The translations under genes were made by a program, and so were the position numbers. This document shows positions 53,152 to 64,000 of a stretch of 64,000 bases of DNA, one piece after another (positions within the stretch are counted from its first letter, which is position 1; each line of letters starts with the position of its first letter). This stretch comes from Nafulsella turpanensis ZLM-10 (GTDB lineage Bacteria > Bacteroidota > Bacteroidia > Cytophagales > Cyclobacteriaceae), in contig NZ_ANNU01000002.1 of assembly GCF_000346615.1 (NCBI RefSeq), positions 62,001 through 126,000 on the forward strand, in the 5' to 3' direction. The notes under the pieces are model-generated. The model did no database searches. It was not told where the DNA came from and saw only the letters and a program-made list of their open reading frames with translations.

Positions 53152-53715
53152 TTATGAATGGTTATCCTCTTCCCATTTTCCTTTTTCATAGTAAACCCAT
53201 TTTCCATTCCTTTTTGTAAAGAAACGATTATCTAATTTATCTTTAAGAATAATTCTGGTAGGTGCTGCAACCGCAACAGAATTATCCGGCATATCTTCAT
53301 AAACTATGCAGTTAGCACCAATTCTGCAATTGTTACCAATTTTAACACTTCCAATAATTTTAGCACCTGCACCTATATAACAACTATCTCCTATAACAGG
53401 TGCACCAAAAGTTTTTGAGCCCTGTATAGTATTGGAAACAATAGTAACATGTTGAAAGATTACACAATTTTTACCGACTACACTACCCCCTGAGATAAAT
53501 ATACCATACAAGTCGTGAGGAAAAAAAGGGATTTCTTCAAATGAAGCATCCACACTTATCCAGCTACCGTACGACTTTAGCTTTTTATCATATGCAGTTT
53601 GGAAACAATTTTTAAGAAACCTGTTATTTTTAAATTTAAACACAGCATTTCTTACTTGCCAGATATTATAGACAGATGAAATAATACCTGCAGTCAACTG
53701 GACGAAAAGCTTCAT
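53152..53715 (-). CDS. Serine acetyltransferase-like hexapeptide transferase
   Basis: 187 aa. N-terminal helical part, then a left-handed beta-helix: GIFISGGSVVGKNCVIFQHV, IGDSCYIGAGAKIIGSVKIG and NCRIGANCIVYEDMPDNSVA. These motifs are shared by CysE and by sugar O-acetyltransferases; the position inside an EPS operon makes a sugar substrate more likely than L-serine. It lacks the extended N-terminal domain of true CysE. Confidence 0.82.
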   Translation of the reverse strand: MKLFVQLTAGIISSVYNIWQVRNAVFKFKNNRFLKNCFQTAYDKKLKSYGSWISVDASFEEIPFFPHDLYGIFISGGSVVGKNCVIFQHVTIVSNTIQGSKTFGAPVIGDSCYIGAGAKIIGSVKIGNNCRIGANCIVYEDMPDNSVAVAAPTRIILKDKLDNRFFTKRNGKWVYYEKGKWEEDNHS

Positions 53716-53768
53716 ATTTTCTAAAATTTCTAACTTTCTGACCTACACTATAATATTCAGCAAACGGA

Positions 53769-55523
53769 TTAGTTATGTGTCCGGAAATTTATAACAGATT
53801 CTGAAATAAAGATTTGCCTGAACCACAACTCCATAGTAAGAGCAGCCAGTACTTTTTCAGAAAGATCCTGCTTTCCCCTTAAATGAGGTTCTACGTATTC
53901 TTTCAGCAAATCTCTGTCTGTAAAAGAAGGATAAACAGCCGTCTCAGGATTCAGCATTTTAAGCAGAAATGTTGAAAATTCCGGCTCACGGAGCCAAGCA
54001 GCATAATTATGATATTTCCACACCGGCTCAGTTTGTAGCTTTAATTTTATAGGTATATTTTTAATTTTGCGCTTTATTTTGAATATAAGATCATTTTTCT
54101 GACCAATAGGTACAATTCCGTGAGTTGTGTGAATGTCCCTGAATAATTCAGGTAAATGCTTGGTTATACAGGCAATATACAGCCTGCTGTTAGCTCTGTA
54201 TTCATCAGGCAGTCCGTAAATGAATTCCATTATGTTATTATCATAAAATGGTTTTCTTTGTTCCACTAATTTAGCGTGTTCTATGGAACCCGAGTTTGTA
54301 AACCGCCTGACTCTCGTATCCAGAAAGTAAGGGTCTTCATGCTCAATGTCATAAAATGAATCTGTAAAAGGGGCAAACTTCACTCCAACACCTAACTTTT
54401 TAAAGGCTACTTCCTGTGTTATCCTTGAATTATATTGTGTTATCCACCCTCCCCCAACATTCAAATCGCCGGAAAAACCATTTAAATTTATATCGCATAT
54501 CTTCTTTATAAAGCCATGAAAACCAGATGAATGCATATGCATCAGATTAAACATCCCATCTGTTTTCCAGACTCCAGTTTCTCTTTCGCTATACCAGCTA
54601 TTACTGTTTAATTCCAGAAAAGAATGTTTGCAGCCTTTCTTTTTTGCCACTTTTTTTGCCAGAAGTACATCAACGCTATCAGGTACTCCCCATGTTAATG
54701 TTTCTACACTACAGGGTGATTCTAATAATGATAAAATCACTCTGCTATCTGTACCACCACTCAAGGTTAATCCAATATTTTCCTCTCTGTTAGTTTTTTC
54801 ATTGACAGACTTGGTAAGCAGGAAATGAAGCTTATCTACAGCCTCATCAAAATGTATTTTTTGTGGAGTTATTTTTGACCAGGTCCAGTATCTCTGAACT
54901 GAGGAAGTGTTACTTTGTAAGTTATAGCGATACAGGGTGGCGGCATCAGCTAAATGTACATCCTGAAACCATGTCCGAGAACCTGTTAAATAACCAAGCT
55001 CCAGGAAAACATCTACCATTTCCTGGTCTATATCGGGCGCTTTTTTAAGGATGTATTTAAAACATTTTAATTCAGAAGCCCAGGCTAAAGCTCCTGCATT
55101 ATTATAAATATAAACAGGTTTTAAACCATATCTGTCACTGATAATAATTATCTCTGAGGTGGGAACATGATAAAGTACAGCTGAAAAATAGCCATTAACA
55201 TGACTACAAAAATCAGCCAGATTATTTGAAATAAAGGCCTCAGTTAAGGTATGAGCAAAGTCTGAATATGAAAAATTAAAACGAATGGAAAGTTCTTCTA
55301 AATTATATACCTCTCCTTCAACCCACACCAGACAATTATTAGAACGAAATGGTGACTCCTTCTCTCCTATTATATTGAGGTGAGCTCTTGACGCTATTAT
55401 GTACTCATCCTGATATACCTCATCTTTTTTATAACTTTCATCATAAATTAGATTATCCAGCGCAGTACTAAATGACTGTAAACTAAAAACATCATTTTTC
55501 GAATGTCCAACTAAGCCTGGCAT
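53769..55523 (-). CDS. Asparagine-synthase-like protein lacking the glutaminase cysteine
   Basis: 584 aa. It has the AsnB layout, but starts MPGLVGHSKN: the catalytic Cys2 is replaced by Pro, so ammonia release from glutamine is not expected. Remnants of the glutaminase fold persist (VEGEVYNLEEL at 68-78; DRYGLKPVYIY). The synthetase half keeps the ATP PP-loop SGGTDS (255-260). It therefore may use free ammonia or another nucleophile, or adenylate a carboxylate for a different acceptor, as in lactam or sugar-amide enzymes. It lies within the glycosyltransferase run, 53 bp from the acetyltransferase and 10 bp from the flippase gene. Confidence 0.85.
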   Translation of the reverse strand: MPGLVGHSKNDVFSLQSFSTALDNLIYDESYKKDEVYQDEYIIASRAHLNIIGEKESPFRSNNCLVWVEGEVYNLEELSIRFNFSYSDFAHTLTEAFISNNLADFCSHVNGYFSAVLYHVPTSEIIIISDRYGLKPVYIYNNAGALAWASELKCFKYILKKAPDIDQEMVDVFLELGYLTGSRTWFQDVHLADAATLYRYNLQSNTSSVQRYWTWSKITPQKIHFDEAVDKLHFLLTKSVNEKTNREENIGLTLSGGTDSRVILSLLESPCSVETLTWGVPDSVDVLLAKKVAKKKGCKHSFLELNSNSWYSERETGVWKTDGMFNLMHMHSSGFHGFIKKICDINLNGFSGDLNVGGGWITQYNSRITQEVAFKKLGVGVKFAPFTDSFYDIEHEDPYFLDTRVRRFTNSGSIEHAKLVEQRKPFYDNNIMEFIYGLPDEYRANSRLYIACITKHLPELFRDIHTTHGIVPIGQKNDLIFKIKRKIKNIPIKLKLQTEPVWKYHNYAAWLREPEFSTFLLKMLNPETAVYPSFTDRDLLKEYVEPHLRGKQDLSEKVLAALTMELWFRQIFISESVINFRTHN

Positions 55524-55533
55524 TATTATAATT

Positions 55534-56970
55534 TTATAATTTTAAACTTCTAAGATCGATATACCTGCCATTTAGAAAGTAGATTATGCTCAAAAAAACA
55601 ACCCCACCAACAGCAGATTTAATTATTAACCCGATGAGAGGACTGCTAATAAAATTAAATGAGCTAAAAGAGCCTACTACTATTACCATAATAGCTGCTA
55701 TTACCAGAAAAACCAACACTTTAAGCAAAATAGGCCTGTAGTTAATCCCTGCAACTCTATGAATAAAGAAGTGCCACAACCAGCCAAATAGCAGCATAAG
55801 CAGTAGCTGGGAAAAACCGGCAGCCTGTAGAGTAGGCACATTAAGTAAGATCAGATACGTAACGAAGCTTGTGCCTGCCAGTAAAATTAAATTCCACTTT
55901 AAAATAACTTCCGGTTTCCCTTTTGCCAATACTAATGCTCCTCCAATGTTACCAAAAGCCCTGAATAAACCTACTGCCGCCAGATAGGGCAATATACCCG
56001 CAGCTAAAATCCACTCTGTACCATAAACAACTGTAATAAATTCTGTGGAAACGATGCTTAATCCTGCTAAAATCGGAACATTTATGAGCATTACCAGAAT
56101 GACCGCTTTTGTATAGTAGGAATTTAATGATTCCTTATCATCCTGTATTTTAGAAAAAACAGGAAATGCAATGTTTGTAATAACCGGGTTAATTTTACTA
56201 ATTGGCAAAATACTTATATTATATGCAATAGTATAAATTCCCAGTAATTCCGCACCCAGAATTCTGCCAATAATTAATTTGTCAACATTAGCGGAAAGAT
56301 AATTGACTGTACCTCCGGAGAAATTGTAAAAGCCAAACTTCAGGTAAGGCTTTATTTCCGGAAAATTAAATTCAAATTTTGGATTATTATATTGCAGTCC
56401 GTAAATAAAGCTGCCCAAGGCGATTACAGCTGAATATACAATCGCACCATAAACCAGAGAATAAACTCCGAATCCATAGTACGCTAAGCCTACTGTAAAG
56501 ACAAAGGAGAAAAGAATCGCAAGCAACGAAATTTTTGAGCTCAGATTAAACCTTAAATTCTTTCTTAAAATAACTGCGAACTGTGATCCCACCGGGGTAA
56601 TAATTAAATTTATACCCACCAGCGGAATTAAATCATTTAATAGAGGCTCATCATAAAAAGCAGCAAATAACCCTCTTGTATAATAAAGAATAATAAACAG
56701 GAAAAGACCTACTGCAATATTCAGCCAGTACAAAGAAGAAAGCTGTCTGCTGCTTGTGTCCTGCTTCTGAATTACTGCACTACTGATGCCAAAATCTGAA
56801 ATCATGCCTGCAAAGCCAATAATAACATACAAAATAGCCATAAGCCCAAAGTCTGTGGGCGTAACAAGGCGGGCAAGTATAACAGTTTGCAGGAACTGGA
56901 GAAGAGTACTAATTACAGTGGTTAAAGTAGACCATTTCACTCCCCTGATTACCTCTTTTTTTAGGTCCAT
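55534..56970 (-). CDS. Polysaccharide flippase (Wzx/MOP family)
   Basis: 478 aa with twelve to fourteen predicted helices. Characteristic opening VIRGVKWSTLTTVISTLLQF and ILARLVTPTDFGLMAILYVI, then ISSAVIQKQD and the middle YLSANVDKLIIGRILGAELLG motif of the MOP polysaccharide transporters (WzxC-like). It moves lipid-linked repeat units across the cytoplasmic membrane, ahead of the Wzy-like polymerase. Gap of 10 bp to the glycosyltransferase upstream and 10 bp to the asparagine-synthase-like gene downstream, so co-transcribed. Confidence 0.92.
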   Translation of the reverse strand: MDLKKEVIRGVKWSTLTTVISTLLQFLQTVILARLVTPTDFGLMAILYVIIGFAGMISDFGISSAVIQKQDTSSRQLSSLYWLNIAVGLFLFIILYYTRGLFAAFYDEPLLNDLIPLVGINLIITPVGSQFAVILRKNLRFNLSSKISLLAILFSFVFTVGLAYYGFGVYSLVYGAIVYSAVIALGSFIYGLQYNNPKFEFNFPEIKPYLKFGFYNFSGGTVNYLSANVDKLIIGRILGAELLGIYTIAYNISILPISKINPVITNIAFPVFSKIQDDKESLNSYYTKAVILVMLINVPILAGLSIVSTEFITVVYGTEWILAAGILPYLAAVGLFRAFGNIGGALVLAKGKPEVILKWNLILLAGTSFVTYLILLNVPTLQAAGFSQLLLMLLFGWLWHFFIHRVAGINYRPILLKVLVFLVIAAIMVIVVGSFSSFNFISSPLIGLIIKSAVGGVVFLSIIYFLNGRYIDLRSLKL

Positions 56971-56980
56971 ACTCCTGCTA

Positions 56981-58117
56981 TCAAATCGTTAATAATGTAT
57001 GATATCTTTCATTCGACTTCTCCTCTCCAAAATGTTTCAGTAACAGAGACTGATTGAGACTTCTGTCAGCCGACGTCAAAAGACTATTAAAACTGATTTC
57101 ATCAATTTCATCCAATGCATAAATTTTAAAACCTAAGCAGTTTAGTAATTTATACAAATTGCTTTCTCCGCACATAAACACCTTAACTCCAATCCATAAT
57201 AAGGCAATTATGTTCCCCCATGCCTGAGATCTTTTGTGGGGCATAATGGCAAAGCCAACACTTTTTAAAATAGCATGGTATTCATCAGGCATTAAGAAAT
57301 CCAGTAAAGGAGTGAATTTATCCCCCAGAATGCGCTTCCCTCCGGAAATTACCTGGCTAATGTACTCTTCTGAACCAGAGTAGGATAAAGGAACATAAAC
57401 TTTAGAATGCTCCAGATGCACATCTGAAAGGAGTTGTATAGCATCGAGATGGTTATTTGCAGGATTAGCTGAGTTTCCTATTAAAACATTTGTTTCACCG
57501 ACGGCGGTATCAGGATTAAGCGGAAAAGTAAACTGCTCAACAGTACCATAAGTAAAATCTATATAGTTGAAATCTGCTTTGAAATAATTTTTAATGATCT
57601 GGTAATCTTCATAAATATAATGAGCGAAAAAGTCCACCCTGTTAATGGCCTTTTGGTATTGTCTCAGATCCAGAGATTCATAATGCTTTTTCTTAATTGT
57701 CTTCAACCTGAACAAACCCTTAGCCACCCATGATTGGGGGATTTCTTCTCTATTTAAAACAGAGGAGGTGTTCTCCAGATAATGTCCGTTCCTGAAATCC
57801 GGAAGATCAAAAACATCTGCTCCCCAGAAAATCCAGACGACTTTTATTCCTTTTGGAATTGAACTGATAAATTTCAACAGCTCTTTTGAAAGATAATGAA
57901 TATAGATGGTACGATAGGAAGACAGATCACCAACTATTTTATTAAAAGCTTCGGAGTATAGAGATGCGATCAGGACTTCCTGATTTTTAACAAACTTCAA
58001 CTTATGCCCATCGACCGGCACATAAATGACAAACCGTTGTACATCATTTAATTGTTGCTTAGCTCTGGCAATAAAAAAATCTATGAATTTATCGTCATGT
58101 GTAATATGTAAAACCAT
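56981..58117 (-). CDS. WecF-like 4-acetamido-4,6-dideoxyhexose transferase
   Basis: 378 aa. Starts MVLHITHDDKFIDFFIARA and contains IYIHYLSKELLKFISSIPKG, VWIFWGADVFDLP and ILIGNSANPANNHLDAI-like text (NVLIGNSANPANNHLDAIQL), all features of the WecF/Fuc4NAc transferase family (GT56), which adds Fuc4NAc to the lipid-linked saccharide in enterobacterial common antigen. Two genes upstream encode an aminotransferase and an acetyltransferase that could make the nucleotide-Fuc4NAc donor (inference). 14 bp from the neighbouring acetyltransferase. Confidence 0.88.
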   Translation of the reverse strand: MVLHITHDDKFIDFFIARAKQQLNDVQRFVIYVPVDGHKLKFVKNQEVLIASLYSEAFNKIVGDLSSYRTIYIHYLSKELLKFISSIPKGIKVVWIFWGADVFDLPDFRNGHYLENTSSVLNREEIPQSWVAKGLFRLKTIKKKHYESLDLRQYQKAINRVDFFAHYIYEDYQIIKNYFKADFNYIDFTYGTVEQFTFPLNPDTAVGETNVLIGNSANPANNHLDAIQLLSDVHLEHSKVYVPLSYSGSEEYISQVISGGKRILGDKFTPLLDFLMPDEYHAILKSVGFAIMPHKRSQAWGNIIALLWIGVKVFMCGESNLYKLLNCLGFKIYALDEIDEISFNSLLTSADRSLNQSLLLKHFGEEKSNERYHTLLTI

Positions 58118-58131
58118 TCTTTCAGCAATAT

Positions 58132-58752
58132 TTATTTTAGTCTGCCCGGTACTCCAATAACTACAGAATTTGAAGGCACATCTTTAATTACAACAGCACC
58201 CGCTCCTATTACAACATTCTGTCCCACTTTAACATTAGGTAAAATAGTTGCTGAAGCACCGATAAACGATAAATCCCCGATTTCAGCACCTCCCAATACT
58301 ACGGCACCAGGACTCACTTCCACATAATCTCCAATTTTACAATCGTGATGCACCAGTACACCTGCATTTAAAAGCACGCCATTCCCGATTTTCACAGAGT
58401 TGGAAATAAAGACATTATGCATAATATTGAGTCCCTGCCCCAGGTGAACTTCATATGTGCCAATTATAGCGGTACCGGAGATCACTGAAGTAAAAATAAA
58501 ACCTTCCGTACTAAATTTTTCTGATAGGGTCTTCCGAACTAACGGACCGCCCACACCCAATGTAAATACTTTACTCTTATCTTTAAAATATTCTTTTGCA
58601 GCTGCTAAATCTCTTATTAGAGGAAATTCACCTAAAAAAGAAGAACCGATATTCTCTGATATATCGTCATAAAAGGCAAGTTCCTTTACAAGACGCTTTT
58701 CAAGTACGGCAACAATGTCTCTGGCATGTCCTTTTGCCCCAATAACAAGCAT
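58132..58752 (-). CDS. NeuD/PglD-like sugar N-acetyltransferase
   Basis: 206 aa. An N-terminal Rossmann-like part (MLVIGAKGHARDIVAVLEK) followed by a left-handed beta-helix (GLNIMHNVFISNSVKIGNGV, NAGVLVHHDCKIGDYV, LPNVKVGQNVVIGAGAVVIK). This is the PglD/NeuD architecture; His in VLVHHD is the expected catalytic base. It probably acetylates the 4-amino sugar made by the adjacent DegT aminotransferase. The stop/start spacing to the aminotransferase gene is 1 bp, so they are coupled. Confidence 0.9.
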   Translation of the reverse strand: MLVIGAKGHARDIVAVLEKRLVKELAFYDDISENIGSSFLGEFPLIRDLAAAKEYFKDKSKVFTLGVGGPLVRKTLSEKFSTEGFIFTSVISGTAIIGTYEVHLGQGLNIMHNVFISNSVKIGNGVLLNAGVLVHHDCKIGDYVEVSPGAVVLGGAEIGDLSFIGASATILPNVKVGQNVVIGAGAVVIKDVPSNSVVIGVPGRLK

Positions 58753-58753
58753 T

Positions 58754-59836
58754 TCACTGGTATTTTTGAACTCTTAATAAGATCCTTGCTATCATATCTA
58801 TTTCTTCATAAGACAAATCATAATACAAAGGTAAACACAGCGCTCTTTTTGAAACCGCACCCGCAATCGGAACGTCATATTCTTTCACATACGGAAGAGT
58901 TTCCAGGGAAGGGTAAAAATATCTTCTGGAAAAAATCTGATACTTCTCCAGCTCTGCTTTTGATTTTAATAATTGTTCTTCGGAAGGAAATATGATGGGG
59001 TAATAAGCATAATTATACTGGGTATAACTCTGAATTATAGGTCTTTCAATATTCAGTTTTTCTAACTTTAAATGATAATAATTTGAAAGCTCCTCTCTTT
59101 TCTGTATAATATTTTTTATAAATGGAAGATTACTGAGTCCCATTGCGGCATGAAATTCAGAGTTTTTACCATTGATACCGAGATCAGCAAAACTTTCTGT
59201 TCCTTCATGCCCGAAATTTCTTAAATAAGACATTTTCTTTAACAGGCCCGGGTCCTTTGTTATAACTGCTCCGCCTTCGATTGTATGAAAAAGCTTGGTA
59301 GCATGAAAACTTGTGGTACTGATATCACCAAAACCGAATACACTTTCACCTTTATACTGCGTGCCAAAACAGTGGGCAGCATCATATATTACTTTTAAAT
59401 TGTGCTTGGAGGCTATTTTCTCAATCTTCTCCACATCACACGGATTTCCATACACATGTGTGGCCAGAATAGCAGAGGTATTTTCTGTAACAGCAGCTTC
59501 AATTTTTTCAGGATCAATATTCAATGTTTTACTGTCAATATCCACAAAAACAGGAACACATCCTTCCCAGACAATACTACTGGTTGTTGCCACATACGAA
59601 AACGGAGTGGTAATAACTTCCCCTTTTAAATTTAAAGCCTTAATAGCAATTTGAAGTGCAATAGTACCATTGTTTAAATAAAGTAAATGATCTAATTCCA
59701 GATAATCTTTTAGCTTTAACTCAAGCTCATTCACCAACGGCCCATGGTTGGTTAACCAGTTTCTCTTCCAAATTCCATTTATATAATTCTCAAAAACCTC
59801 CTTTGGAGGTAAAAAGGGCTTGGTTACGGGTATCAT
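58754..59836 (-). CDS. DegT/DnrJ/EryC1/StrS aminotransferase
   Basis: 360 aa. PLP-dependent sugar aminotransferase: NNGTIALQIAIKAL (cofactor-phosphate site), TTPFSYVATTSSIVW, YDAAHCFGTQYKGESVFGFG (Asp, ring stacking) and SFHATKLFHTIEGG with the PLP lysine. The subgroup resembles enzymes producing dTDP-Fuc4N or UDP-4-amino sugars. Together with the acetyltransferase and WecF-like transferase it suggests a 4-acetamido-4,6-dideoxyhexose in the polymer. Confidence 0.92.
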   Translation of the reverse strand: MIPVTKPFLPPKEVFENYINGIWKRNWLTNHGPLVNELELKLKDYLELDHLLYLNNGTIALQIAIKALNLKGEVITTPFSYVATTSSIVWEGCVPVFVDIDSKTLNIDPEKIEAAVTENTSAILATHVYGNPCDVEKIEKIASKHNLKVIYDAAHCFGTQYKGESVFGFGDISTTSFHATKLFHTIEGGAVITKDPGLLKKMSYLRNFGHEGTESFADLGINGKNSEFHAAMGLSNLPFIKNIIQKREELSNYYHLKLEKLNIERPIIQSYTQYNYAYYPIIFPSEEQLLKSKAELEKYQIFSRRYFYPSLETLPYVKEYDVPIAGAVSKRALCLPLYYDLSYEEIDMIARILLRVQKYQ

Positions 59837-59925
59837 TTTAAATGTTACTCAACTTTTATTTCCATAGAACAAATAAATACTTTTCATCCAGCTTCATTTA
59901 GTATTCCACCACTTAGCTGCCTAAT

Positions 59926-62262
<2,337 letters not shown>

Positions 62263-62309
62263 TGATCCCTAATCGTTTATTTATTGTGGAACTTATTTTT
62301 CCTGACTTG

Positions 62310-62317
62310 CAAATGTA
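62310..62317 (-). promoter_or_regulatory. Bacteroidetes -7-like element before wzc
   Basis: Minus-strand TACATTTG (TAnnTTTG) 47 bp upstream of the wzc start. A/T-rich context; no clear -33 TTTG at the expected distance. Likely promoter for the exopolysaccharide operon. Confidence 0.45.
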
Positions 62318-62398
62318 TAGAATTTCGGCTTCTTTTTAAGTGTTATTCCTATCACTTTCCTACTTCACAAATGTCCTTACCTCCCTCCCCCACTTATG

Positions 62399-62562
62399 TC
62401 ATCCTGACGCCATAGCGGAAGGATCTTTCTTCGTTTCGGCTTCACTGGTGCTTCCATCTTGGAAAGGTCCGGCAACGGTCCCGGTCTGGCGTGAACCATT
62501 GGGGAACCGCGTCCGACTCCCCTGTGGGGGCCGCTTTCATCGGGAGGTCAAACCATTTAAGT
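62399..62562. repeat. Interspersed GTCATCCTG repeat, copy 1
   Basis: Begins GTCATCCTGACG, contains GGAAGGATCTTTCTTCG, TTCGGCTTCACTGGTGCTTC and GGGAGGTCAAACCATT. Copy 2 at 62680 shares these blocks in the same order. Confidence 0.8.
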
Positions 62563-62599
62563 TGAGGATTCAGCAGTCAAAAAGCCTTCTCCCATTCAG

Positions 62600-62630
62600 G
62601 AGATTGCCGCGCTGCGCTCGCAATGACAAC
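62600..62630. repeat. Short REP-like palindrome
   Basis: ATTGCCGCGCTGCGCTCGCAATGACAAC: arms ATTGC/GCAAT with CGCGCTGCGCTC between. This wording is a widespread genome-interspersed repeat in Bacteroidota and is part of the same repeat block. Confidence 0.6.
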
Positions 62631-62679
62631 ACCATTGGGGATTATACTTTTTTGTTTCTTTACTAACCTCTCCTTTATT

Positions 62680-62798
62680 GTCATCCTGAAGCCGACCTGA
62701 AGGATCTTTCTTCGCTTCGGCTTCATGGGTACTTCCATTTTAGAATGATCGCTTCGCGCGGCGCCCGCCTCCGTCGGGATGTCAAACCATTGAAGAAA
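62680..62798. repeat. Interspersed GTCATCCTG repeat, copy 2
   Basis: Begins GTCATCCTGAAGCCGACCTG, contains GAAGGATCTTTCTTCGCTTC, GGCTTCATGGGTACTTCCAT and GGGATGTCAAACCATTG; direct orientation to copy 1, 281 bp apart. Confidence 0.8.
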
Positions 62799-62842
62799 GA
62801 GACACTACAGCTCTCATCTCCGCTCCCTTTGCGAAGAACTTT

Positions 62843-63955
62843 TTATTCGTAGTAATTAAACGTTTTATACCCCGAATCCATCAAATGTTTTTCGCGCTGC
62901 ATTAGTTCCAGATCTGAACGGGTCATATCTTTTACAAGGGCAGGGAGGTCGTACTTTGGTTTCCAGCCCAGCTCTTCCCTGGCTTTGGTGGCATCGCCAA
63001 TCAGCAGTTCCACCTCTGTCGGGCGGAAATAACGCGGATCGACGGCTACAATTTCCTGTCCTGCAGGTAAGGGATACAGGCCGCTGCTGCTGCTTTTTAC
63101 ATAGCCTTTTTCCTCTACGCCTTCTCCTTTAAATTCCACTTCAATGCCAAGCTCTCCGAAAGTCATGCGCACAAATTCCCGCACCCTGGTGGTAATGCCG
63201 GTCGCAATTACATAATCATCGGCTTTATCGCCCTGCAGCACCCTGTACATGGCTTCCACATAGTCTTTGGCATGGCCCCAGTCGCGCTGCGCATCGAGGT
63301 TGCCCAGGAACATTTTTTCCTGCATACCTAAAGCGATACGGGCAGCGGCACGGGTGATTTTACGCGTCACAAAGGTCTCCCCTCTGATGGGCGATTCGTG
63401 GTTGAAGAGGATACCGTTGCAGGCATACATGCCATAGGCTTCACGATAGTTGACCGTAATCCAGTAGCCGTACAACTTGGCCACTGCATAAGGCGAGCGG
63501 GGATAGAAGGGTGTCTTTTCGCTTTGAGGTACCGCCTGTACCAAACCATAAAGTTCGGAGGTAGAAGCCTGGTAAATACGGGTTTTGTTGGTCAATCCTA
63601 ATATTCGCACCGCTTCCAGCACCCGTAGCGTACCCAGACCATCGGCATTGGCCGTGTATTCCGGCGTATCAAAGCTAACCTTAACATGGCTCATGGCGGC
63701 CAGGTTATAAATTTCATCCGGCTGCACTTCCTGGATGATACGGATGAGGTTGGTGGAATCCGTCAGGTCGCCATAATGCAGCTTCAGCCTGAGGTTTTGC
63801 TCATGCGGGTCCTGGTACAGGTGGTCGATACGGTCAGTATTAAAAAGGGAGGAGCGGCGTTTGAGGCCATGCACCATGTAGCCCTTTTTGATTAACAATT
63901 CCGCCAGGTAAGCACCATCCTGTCCGGTGATACCGGTGATTAAAGCAGTCTTCAT
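62843..63955 (-). CDS. gmd: GDP-mannose 4,6-dehydratase
   Basis: 370 aa, full length. NAD(P)-binding [15 protein letters not shown] with [16 protein letters not shown], the YxxxK catalytic pair in [25 protein letters not shown] and [20 protein letters not shown], all diagnostic for GMD. It converts GDP-mannose to GDP-4-keto-6-deoxymannose, the precursor of GDP-fucose, GDP-rhamnose or GDP-perosamine. No fucose synthase is in the window; it may lie beyond the edge. It sits upstream of wzc on the same strand but is separated from it by a repeat-containing gap. Confidence 0.96.
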   Translation of the reverse strand: MKTALITGITGQDGAYLAELLIKKGYMVHGLKRRSSLFNTDRIDHLYQDPHEQNLRLKLHYGDLTDSTNLIRIIQEVQPDEIYNLAAMSHVKVSFDTPEYTANADGLGTLRVLEAVRILGLTNKTRIYQASTSELYGLVQAVPQSEKTPFYPRSPYAVAKLYGYWITVNYREAYGMYACNGILFNHESPIRGETFVTRKITRAAARIALGMQEKMFLGNLDAQRDWGHAKDYVEAMYRVLQGDKADDYVIATGITTRVREFVRMTFGELGIEVEFKGEGVEEKGYVKSSSSGLYPLPAGQEIVAVDPRYFRPTEVELLIGDATKAREELGWKPKYDLPALVKDMTRSDLELMQREKHLMDSGYKTFNYYE

Positions 63956-64000
63956 ATAATGTTGTGGTTCACGCAGAGGGCGAATGTAGGGGTTTACGCA
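63956..64000. other. Window end, nothing recognised
   Basis: 45 bases upstream of gmd; presumably part of its leader or promoter. Confidence 0.3.

Larger units (their letters stand above)
62263..62842. other. Intergenic region with two dispersed repeat copies
   Basis: 580 bp between wzc and gmd. It holds two related non-coding repeat copies (see below) and the wzc promoter. No gene: the 108-codon frame on the plus strand is made of repeat sequence. Confidence 0.6.

Noticed and set aside
62340-62666. 108-codon plus-strand gene
   Set aside because: It consists mostly of the dispersed non-coding repeat and has no family resemblance.

Overview
The window looks like chromosomal DNA of a free-living Bacteroidota bacterium, probably of the order Cytophagales. 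The pointers are type IX secretion (T9SS) C-terminal sorting domains, a PID-CTERM/exosortase X pair, Bacteroidetes-type tyrosine integrases, TAnnTTTG-like -7 promoter elements and a large exopolysaccharide locus. No rRNA, tRNA or CRISPR was recognised. All family names come from reading the translations by eye; no database search was run.

Region 1 (1-6.1 kb): the end of an ABC transporter ATPase, a secreted S41 peptidase, then a decayed island. The island has a full-length but frameshifted tyrosine integrase, an intact relative with three phased 10-bp repeats upstream, and a 3' remnant of a quinone oxidoreductase abutting a perfect inverted repeat. Region 2 (6.2-10.3 kb): an overlapping stressosome operon (RsbR, RsbS, RsbT, ATPase-RsbX phosphatase fusion, and a histidine kinase with an RsbT-like N-terminus). 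Region 3 (10.5-15.6 kb): a lysine-rich protein, the TIGR02588/TIGR02587 pair, a DUF389-like membrane protein, a broken LD-carboxypeptidase and a DUF389 gene with two in-frame TAA codons. Region 4 (15.9-28.3 kb): a secreted esterase with nine PKD repeats, two AI-2E-type transporters, an EEP hydrolase, an ATP-grasp enzyme, an NhaC-type antiporter and a PAS histidine kinase.

Region 5 (28.27-31.74 kb) is the most unusual. A ParA ATPase and a small ribbon-helix-helix-like protein are embedded in eight separate clusters of degenerate 9-bp repeats (RGTAACAYY-like). These lie upstream of both genes and across about 2.1 kb of otherwise gene-free DNA. This looks like a partition system with a dispersed, helically phased centromere/operator.

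Region 6 (31.9-64 kb) is mainly the envelope and exopolysaccharide locus: an outer-membrane barrel, Wzc-type tyrosine autokinase, Wzx flippase, Wzy-like polymerase/ligase, seven glycosyltransferases plus a WecF-like one, DegT aminotransferase, NeuD-type and other hexapeptide acetyltransferases, two asparagine-synthase-like proteins (one without the glutaminase cysteine), an SGNH-like hydrolase and GDP-mannose 4,6-dehydratase. Inside it sits an exosortase X module with its associated membrane protein, a tiny PID-CTERM protein, a large T9SS adhesin with a near-identical 525-bp internal duplication, and a membrane protein gene split by a -1 frameshift at A AAA AAT. The likely joint role is building and exporting a surface polysaccharide and anchoring surface proteins.
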